Assembly: GCA_036583965.1 (NCBI GenBank)
Contig: JAZBQD010000028.1
Location: 3,410,001-3,474,000 of the forward strand
From: Prunella strophiata
Taxonomy: Eukaryota; Chordata; Aves; Passeriformes; Prunellidae
Direction: 5' to 3'
Length of the DNA: 64,000 bases
Within the stretch, counting starts at the first letter, position 1, and every line of letters begins with the position of its first letter. Of this stretch, positions 56,573 to 64,000 are shown one piece after another. The notes beneath the pieces were generated by a model. The model did no database searches. It had not been told where the DNA came from and saw only the letters and a list, made by a program, of their open reading frames with translations. The position numbers and the translations under genes are program-made.

Positions 56573-57480
56573 CGCACCAAGCCCACAGCACTGCCTGTCT
56601 TGCTCTGTGGGCTTTTCAGGGGGCATCCCCCACAGCTGAGCTCAGTGGAGGATTTTTCTGCTGCTCAAACATAGGATTCAACTCAAAGAGTTCAGTTTGC
56701 TTAAGCAGAATTTGGCTTTCTGCTTTGGGTTTTCACAGGTGTGGACTCTCCTCCACATGCCTGTCCTCTCTCTGTTCCAGGCAGAAAAAGGCCAATCCTC
56801 TTAACCATGCCATAACCCATCCTGTCTTGGTCAAAGATGAGAAAAATGCTACAAAAAATAATGGGTTGGCTGCATATATCATGCCAGATGTGCAGTTTAT
56901 TTTTGCACACTAATGCAGTTTATTCTTGTTCAGAGAGGGGTCAATATAAAGGAATATATTCTCTTCACAATTTTATCAGAGGAGAAAAAAAATGGAAATA
57001 TTCCTCAGTTATAGAAGTCTGGTTGGGACTTCTGGAGAAATTAATGAAGCAGGAATCGGAGCAAAATGTGGCTTGGTGAGAAGTATTGGAGAAATGGCCC
57101 TACAAGTTTTCCTGGAGACAAATCTGTGTGAAGGAATAAGATGAGAGGCTGAGCACCATGAGTGGATTTTCATGCAGCCAGAGGGGTGCTGTGATGGAAG
57201 AGTGGTTGTTGCCAATCCCACTGACCCAGTGGCCAGGTGAGCCAGCCTGAGGGCCTCAGGCAGGGGCTGCTGGTGGCTGGGGATGTCATCAGTTTGGGAA
57301 CAGCTCCATGGTCTTTTGGCAAGGGGAAAGCTGTGGAAAGTGCTTTTTAACCCTGTGGCTCTTCCTCTCCAGCTGCTTTCTAGTGCAAAGGGTGGGACCT
57401 AAAGGGGCTGTCTGGCCACCTCTGCCTCTCAGCTTCACCACATACAAAATGGTTTTGAGCCCCAAAAAAGTGATTAAAAA
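56573..57480. other. Intergenic DNA
   Basis: No recognised feature. Confidence 0.55.
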
Positions 57481-57750
57481 TAGAATGGTAGATTATTTTG
57501 GGTTGGAAGGGATCTTAAATATCATCTAGTACAAACACCCCTGCTTCTAGTAGGGATATCTTCCACTAGACCAGGTGACTCAAAGACTCATCCATCCTGG
57601 CCTTGAACACTTCCAGGGATGGGGCATCCACAACTTCCCTGGACAACCTGTGCCAGTGCCTCACCTCCTAAACTCTCATGTCCTCTTTTAGCTGAAAACT
57701 GTTCCCCCTTGTTCTAGCACTATCTGCCCATGGAAAAAGTCACTCCAAAA
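57481..57750 (-). mobile_element. CR1 LINE, 3' fragment
   Basis: TTGGGTTGGAAGGGATCTTA, ATCATCTAGTACAAACACCC, CTTGAACACTTCCAGGGATG and GGGGCATCCACAACTTCCCT are the reverse complement of the conserved CR1 3' region. The TAGAATGGTAGAT at the left end corresponds to the degenerate 3'-terminal ATTCTATG repeats, so the element is antisense. 5'-truncated as usual for CR1. Confidence 0.95.
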
Positions 57751-59265
57751 ACACATTGAGGATATCTGAATTGCCATTATTATTAACAGTATTAGTATTT
57801 TTTTTTTATCTCTGCTTTTTTCTCTGCTCCTCAGGTACTGCCATGACTGTGAGACGCTACCCCAGCACCTCCCCAGCTCCTGCTCCTTCCAGCACCAGGT
57901 GCCACTGGGCTGGCAGGAATCCTGCAAGCACTGGGCTCCTGGAGGTGCCAGGCAGTGCCCAGCCACCAGCCCCTCCTGCTGCAGCCCAGCTCAGCAGGGA
58001 ACAGGAGAAGGGGCTTGAGAAGTCACCAGCCAGCTGTCTCAGCCTGCAGCCACTCCAGCAACCGTGCAGCTGTTTCAGGAGCATGTCTATAAGTGCCAGT
58101 AGGTTGGGTTTGCCTTCACAGCTCCACCTGCCTGGGCTGGCCACAGCTTTCACCTAATAAGATAGATGGACTCTGGGTTTTAGTATGTTATCAGCAAAAC
58201 AGTTGTTTGAATGTCTGTGGGCCCTGAGCAGGCTGGAGACCTCTTTTGAGGAAGTTGTGCTCCTCCCTGCACTGCATGAGGCTTTGGCAGTGGTAGCTGC
58301 CAAAATTGTTTAATTTAAATTTGTTCTAGAAAGGAGAGGCTGAGGGAGAGAGAAGGGGGTTGAAATCTTTGCTCTGTTAAGCCCAGGCAGATTTTTGCAG
58401 ATTGATGTGATGTTCTGACAAGCTAAGCTTGAAAGAGGATTGTTAAACTTTGCACAAAAAGCATGGAAATACCAAGGAACTCTGCACTATGCCTTTAGAA
58501 GTGTGATTACTGTGGCTTATGGATTTAGATGTATTGTATCATATTTCTCCTGTAACTGATGCATTACAAGCTAATGCTTTCAGCCTTTAAAAAAGCAGTC
58601 TGAGGACAGCTTCTAAATTAAGTGAAATGGCTGCTGGACCAGCCCTGAGTGTCTCTGCTCATTGATGAGAACCTTTCCAGCACAGGTAGAACCAGCAGTA
58701 ATGAGGCTGTGATATATGATAGCAGCCCAGACACATCCTGTTGCTGATATATCCACCTTGGGAATTCATGCTGATTCCTGGGCTCAGCCCAATCATGCTG
58801 TGCTCAAAAGGACAATCATCCAAATGCCCTCAAAGCCTGTGTCTGAGCAGGGAGAAGTCCAAGGCTCTGCCTGCCTGCCCGTGCATGTCCTGGGACAGGA
58901 TTCCACCCTGGGGGCCAGCACCTGCTGTGGCTTGTGTCACCTGTGTGGAGGTACCTGTGCAGGGCACATCACAGCAGCTTTTATTCTGTTTTATTGATTT
59001 TATTCTGCTCTGAGCCCCTAAACCCTCAGAGCAGCTCCTTGCACTGCCTGTGCAAAGCTGATTTGGGGCCAGCTCCTCTCTGAGAGGCTGCAGGGGACAG
59101 CAAGGTCGAGCTTTCAGAGGCACCTGGGTTTTCTTGTAAGGACATTTCAGGGTCAGATGTTTTACAGCAGTTGGACATGTAAATTAAGTGGCTGGCAGGG
59201 AACTGGTGTCGTTCAGCAAAGCACCCTGAGCCTGTAACTCTGCATTTCTGCTCATGCTCTGGTGC
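57751..59265. other. Intergenic DNA
   Basis: No recognised feature. Confidence 0.55.
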
Positions 59266-59269
59266 TCAG

Positions 59270-59530
59270 GGACACTTTGGGGAATGCCTGGAAGGTGCTG
59301 CATGGCAGCCAGCAGGGCAGCGTGCAGGCGAGGGCTGGCATGGCAAATGCTGCTGCTTGCTCGGAGGGGAAAGAGCTTTCAAAGCAATCAAAACAGCAGC
59401 ACAGATCTGTTACATCGGATGCCTGGGGAGCTGCCGGGTGCCCCGTGGCCAAACGACGGCAGTGATGATTTTATCGCTGCCATTAGAGCTGCCTTGTGGA
59501 GCTGAACAGTGACTCATGGGCACTCGCTGC
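59270..59530. promoter_or_regulatory. Candidate conserved/regulatory block with CpGs
   Basis: Unlike its flanks this block retains CpGs (GTTACATCGGATGCC, GCCGGGTGCCCCGTGGCC, AAACGACGGCAGTGATG) and ends in an AT/GC-balanced segment (TGATTTTATCGCTGCCATTA). No frame shows recognised homology. Regulatory function is only a suggestion. Confidence 0.25.
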
Positions 59531-59632
59531 TGCCTGCTCAGGAGGAGAAGGGGCTGGGGAAAAAGCTGTTCACCTCACCCCCTCGGCAGGCTGGGTGATA
59601 TCCTGAAGCACAAAGCTTTGTGTTTCTTACAC

Positions 59633-59633
<1 letters not shown>

Positions 59634-59674
<41 letters not shown>
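59634..59674 (+). repeat. Poly-A homopolymer, 41 bp
   Basis: Uninterrupted A41 following TTTCTTACACC. Possible retroposon tail or simple repeat; no flanking duplication identified. Confidence 0.9.
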
Positions 59675-59677
<3 letters not shown>

Positions 59678-62600
59678 AGTATATTTTATGGTCGTAATGG
59701 TGGATGCTTCTGTTATATACTCAAATGTCTGACACAGACACCCATCCTAGCTTTTCACCAGTAAGGTAATGTCTAGCAATTAGTTCAGCAAGCTTATTAA
59801 GCTTAATTTTTTACAAGGATGACATTTTTGCTTGCCAGCATGCTGGTTCATGTCAAGTTTTCCTATTCTTAGTTTACTGTAGCTTCCTCATATTTTGCTC
59901 CAAAGCTATAATCCTGTATGTGACATGAATATTTTTGCTTTGAAATTAACTCTGTAGAAGTATCACCTTGAAATTATATAGAGTGCCATTGCACCCAAGT
60001 AATTAAAAAAACAGCACTGCTAACAAATCATATCTAATTTGCATGTCTAACATATTTTAATTCCTATATGCTAAAGTATTATTTCTACCAAGGGATTCCC
60101 ACTGTGTTTGGTAAATGAAAAAAAAAATTAAAAATTTAAATACAGGATAAGAGAGGCTGAGAACTCTTTTCAGAGCTTTTATACTAAAATTCCTGAAGGG
60201 TCTCTGTGGGTGCACATGCACCCCCAGGGTTCTGTGCACACACAGCTTTGTACACACAGGTCAGGCACTGACAGGGAGATGTGAGACTCGATGGAAAAGG
60301 CAGATGCTCCCAGCAGAGAGCACCATGCTTGGTCCTTTGGGGTGGCCACGTGAATGGCATGAAACCCTGCCTCCAGTAGCATGCAAGAGTTGAAAGCATT
60401 CACTTTTTCCTTGCTGGGTTGGGTTGGTGGTTTGGGTTTTTTTACTTTCTCTGCAGGTTTTATACATTTGTAATCCTCATAATGATTTCTCATTTTTTCT
60501 CCAGGGGTAAAGTGAAGGCTGTGAGTTTCCTCTTACCAACAGATATTTCATCATTTGCTGAAAAGCAAGGTTCTCTCAGAAGCCCACAAAATCAGAGCAC
60601 AAAACATCTGATGACCATCACTGAAAGGGATATGTGAGCTGGTGAATTTTTAAAGGCCCATTGATTCCAGAGATCAATTGCCCTTAAATGATAGCTGTGT
60701 GTCAGGTTCCCCTCCTGCAAAACGTTCTGGCAGGATGCCCACAGAGCATCACCCAGCCGTGTTTTGGGTCACTGGCCTGATGTTCAGCATGGAAATGGAA
60801 GCCACAACAAAGCCAGCTGGAAACCCAGACTCTGGGATGAAACCACACAAAGCAAAGGGGCCTCCACCAAGTGCTTCTGTGCAGTGTGTGCAAGGACATC
60901 TTACCTCAGGACTGATGAGAACAGGGTGCTGAAGCTGGGTTTGGTGTGTTTGTCACAAAAAGCAGAAACCACTTGTGTCACCACTTGTGTTTGCTGATTC
61001 CCTTGACAGAAAGGCTGTCTGATGCAAATGACAAAATAAGAACTATCAAGGAGCCTGTGAGGTTTTTCTCTATAGGTAAAACTTTCAAGCTTCACTAATA
61101 CAGCAAAGTTAAGGAAATATTACAGAGTGAGTTAATGCTGCCCTGAATTTCTGCAAAGCTTGGCAATGAGTTTATGTGCTTTCAGGGCTCACTTCTAACA
61201 GAGCACAGGGGAGAGTAAGTACTTATTGGTATGAAAATGTGACTACAAATCTGCTTCTCACATGGTGTGCTCATCCAGCTGGAGACTAAAGGCTGGACAC
61301 CAAGTCAAAACAGGAAGAACTGTGAATATCAGAATTGTTTAGGAATGGCTTCTCAGCACAGCTCAGACCAAAAATCATTAGCAGAAATTCAGCAAGCAAG
61401 TACAACATAACTGTGAGAGCTACAGACAGCTTGTAAAAAATGAGCAGTGCTTGTTAGTCTAATCATATAAGTGAAGATAACATTCCATGTGTTTATTTTG
61501 ATTACAGTTATTTATGGAATCAAAATACTGCACACTGCTATTTCTTACTATACAGGAAGCACTGATGATTGAATATTGTATAAAGAATACATGAATAGTA
61601 GATGTTTGTACAGATAACTTTAAGAAAGATTTTCATCTTATTGTCTGCTCTTGGAGTCTTGAGTTTTTTAAGGTGGAAGCAGAGACTTAGTAGAAAAAAA
61701 TCTCCCCCTGGATTTTCCATGATGTTGCATACTCCTAGGAAATTGTGTGTTTCTTTTTTCATTTTGAATTTCACCATAGCTTTTTATATTCAAGTGCAGT
61801 TTTAATATATTCTCACCACTTGAAGTAATAATTTCATTTTCACTGCTATTTTATTTGTGTATTTTTATGTTCAGCTTGGATCCATACAGAGTTGCATTGT
61901 AATGTCAGAAGTAATGAATTAATGCAAACGAGGTTCCAGTTTGGAAAGTTTACTAAACAGCCCATTTTAGAAGGCTTTACAGGGAATTGTTTTATAAGTG
62001 CTTTAAGGAAAGCATCATTTGTGGGAATTAAACACTGTATATGTGTTCAATTAAGCACCTAAATCCAGTTGTTTTCCCTCAGGAAAGTAACAAAAGTCTT
62101 TGAAAAATCTGTCCCCTGGACCTTTAAGGTACCCAAACTTTTACAGTTAAGGTTTTAACACCAGCTGTAATGGGATTTGGGAATCCATATGTTTCAGAAA
62201 GCTTTCAAAAATCTCAACTCCCAATTTTTCTAAGCCTCAGCTTCCATGAAGCAGTGGTGGGAATTCTTTTCTTCCACCCTTTTTGTGTCAATTCACTGTA
62301 GATATGTGACTGGCACAAAGACTGAGCACTTTTGCAGGCCTAGAGGAAAAGAAGAATAGAAAAGGTGGAAGGGAAAAGAGGGACAGGAATCAAAGTAGTC
62401 ACTGACAAATGGCAGTCGGTATATTAATGAAAAGATTTATTATTCAATTACATTTTTGCAGTCTTTAGAAGTGCCTACAGATTTAAGAACACATGATGAT
62501 GCACAGGCACATTAATTTTTAGAAGCAGTTGTGCAGATTTGACCCAGCTCTGCACCTCCAGGAGAACCAGGTTGTAGCAGATGCCACAGAGAAACCACTG

Positions 62601-64000
62601 AGCTCACCATTTTCACCACAGCACAGCATGAAGTAACTTACCATGGAGCAATTAAAACATTCCAACATTAAACACCCATAGATTGTTCAGAGCAACAAGG
62701 GCAGGTTTAAGCAAAGCAAGTGTTCAATGGATCTCTTCTGGACAAAGCTAAGCCAGAGCATGTGCTTATGAGGTGCTCCAAAAGCTAACAGGTGCTCATG
62801 GCATGGGTACCACACCTAGCAAACCCCTGGAACACCTCTTTAGTGGAGAACAGCACCAATGGCTTCACTCTGTGCATCCTCCTCTGCTGGTCTAATTGCA
62901 CTCATTGTTCCTGTAGACTGAGCTGACGAGCTCCTGTCTCAGGAGATTTGAAAAAAAAAAAAAAATCTAACCAGGTGAAATTTCATCTGGCTATACCTAT
63001 AAAGAGGAGGAGATGCCTTTCATCAGTCTTAGCTCTCTGTCTGGTGTTTAAAGAGCCTCGCTCTTGCTGCAGACACAGAGGTGGAAATGTGATGCTCCAG
63101 ACTCTCAGAAAGGAGTAACATTATCACCTTCTCCAGTGGGTCCTTGCCCAGAGTTCACATTGGTCTCATGCCTGCATCCTTAGTCCATGAATCCACAGCC
63201 AAAGGTAATAAATCAGTGTGCAGGGCACATCTTCTGTCAAAGGCACCCACCTAGTCCAAGCTCCATTTGTAGGAGTGAGAGCACAATTTATGATGCACCA
63301 AATTGTCTACAACCTTTATATCCACTGTATTTTTGCTCCTCTCTCTGAAATCCCTGACAAATGAGCTTCAATTTTTCTCTCCCATTTCTGATCAGGCATA
63401 ATCAAAGAATATATCAGCATGGAAGTATTTCAGTTGAGCAGCCTCTGACACCAGGTAATGTTGGTCTCTAATGCTGTTGTTTTCAATGATGCTAGCAACA
63501 TTAATCCCAGCACTGACAGTCTCCTTCTGCAGCCCTGAAGGTTTTGTGTTTTTTGTCTAGCTGGGGTGAAAAGATGAGAAACTTGAAACTGATTTGAAGG
63601 TCTCAAATAGGTTGCAGGCCTTGAACAGTGCTTCAGTGTTGTGACAAATCTGATGCTTTGTAACTCCACCATTTCCATGTCCTTCTATGCACAGTATGCA
63701 TGGCTGGTTCAGAGATCACAGATGATTTTTTACTGTTGGCTGCTATTATTCTTTCTTCAGGATGCAAAAAAATGCAGGTTGTTTTAGATCTTTGCTGCAC
63801 TTCTACCTCATAATGCCTTTACCCAACCAAAGATTAGTTAAGAAATTAAGCTGTTATTGCAGTTAAAACATAGGTGGAGTGCTGCTAACCTTACATGGGG
63901 AAGTTGTTGGCTGTGCTGGAGTCAAGACAGATGGTCACTTCAGGGAATGTTTTTTTTATGGCAAGTGCTCATTTGAGTAGGAATATTTCTAGCTGGATGA
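59675..64000. other. AT-rich intergenic DNA to the window end
   Basis: I looked for exons of a next gene on both strands and found none I could support. An A14 run near 62951 and short T/A tracts are the only simple repeats. Confidence 0.55.

Overview
The window is vertebrate nuclear DNA, almost certainly from a bird and probably a passerine. It has a split gene with GT-AG introns, a 3'-anchored CR1 LINE fragment, and several solo LTRs of kinds I recognise from avian genomes. There are no prokaryote-style operons, tRNAs, rRNAs or CRISPR arrays.

Region 1 (1 to about 42.2 kb): the 3' part of one gene on the + strand, DOCK10 (zizimin-3, a DOCK-D guanine nucleotide exchange factor for CDC42/RAC). 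I placed 33 coding exons, 1003-1121 to 41432-41545. All splice phases agree, and together they give 1298 residues plus a stop, about the C-terminal 60% of a roughly 2.2-kilo-residue protein. Exons 1-21 cover the helical region between DHR-1 and DHR-2, exons 22-32 the catalytic DHR-2 (DOCKER) domain, and exon 33 the tail. The 5' half (PH domain, DHR-1) lies left of the window. One anomaly needs checking: exon 14 carries one extra T in a T6 run, a frameshift that breaks an otherwise perfect frame and is probably a homopolymer error. Introns hold two solo LTRs with perfect target-site duplications (ERVK-like at 12892, ERVL-like at 36333), a diverged tandem duplication, an ATT microsatellite and a perfect 15-bp hairpin.

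Region 2 (about 42.2-64 kb): downstream intergenic DNA in which I see no convincing coding exon. It is rich in tandem repeats. A 43-unit minisatellite (45.85-47.43 kb) carries a strong splice-donor motif, which is also an E-box, in every unit, and a recursive-splice-site-like motif in about 14 units. A short C-rich minisatellite at 50.0 kb is split by a second copy of the ERVK-like LTR. A very large, indel-free array of 167 15-bp units (53.57-56.07 kb) varies at only two purine positions. A probable LTR (56.17-56.57 kb), a CR1 fragment (57.48-57.75 kb), an inverted-repeat pair (50.53/52.92 kb) and two CpG-bearing blocks that could be regulatory (49.64-50.0 and 59.27-59.53 kb) complete the region.

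Family and gene identification comes from recognising protein motifs by memory, not from a database search. Repeat-class calls rest on termini, target-site duplications and polyadenylation motifs read in the sequence.
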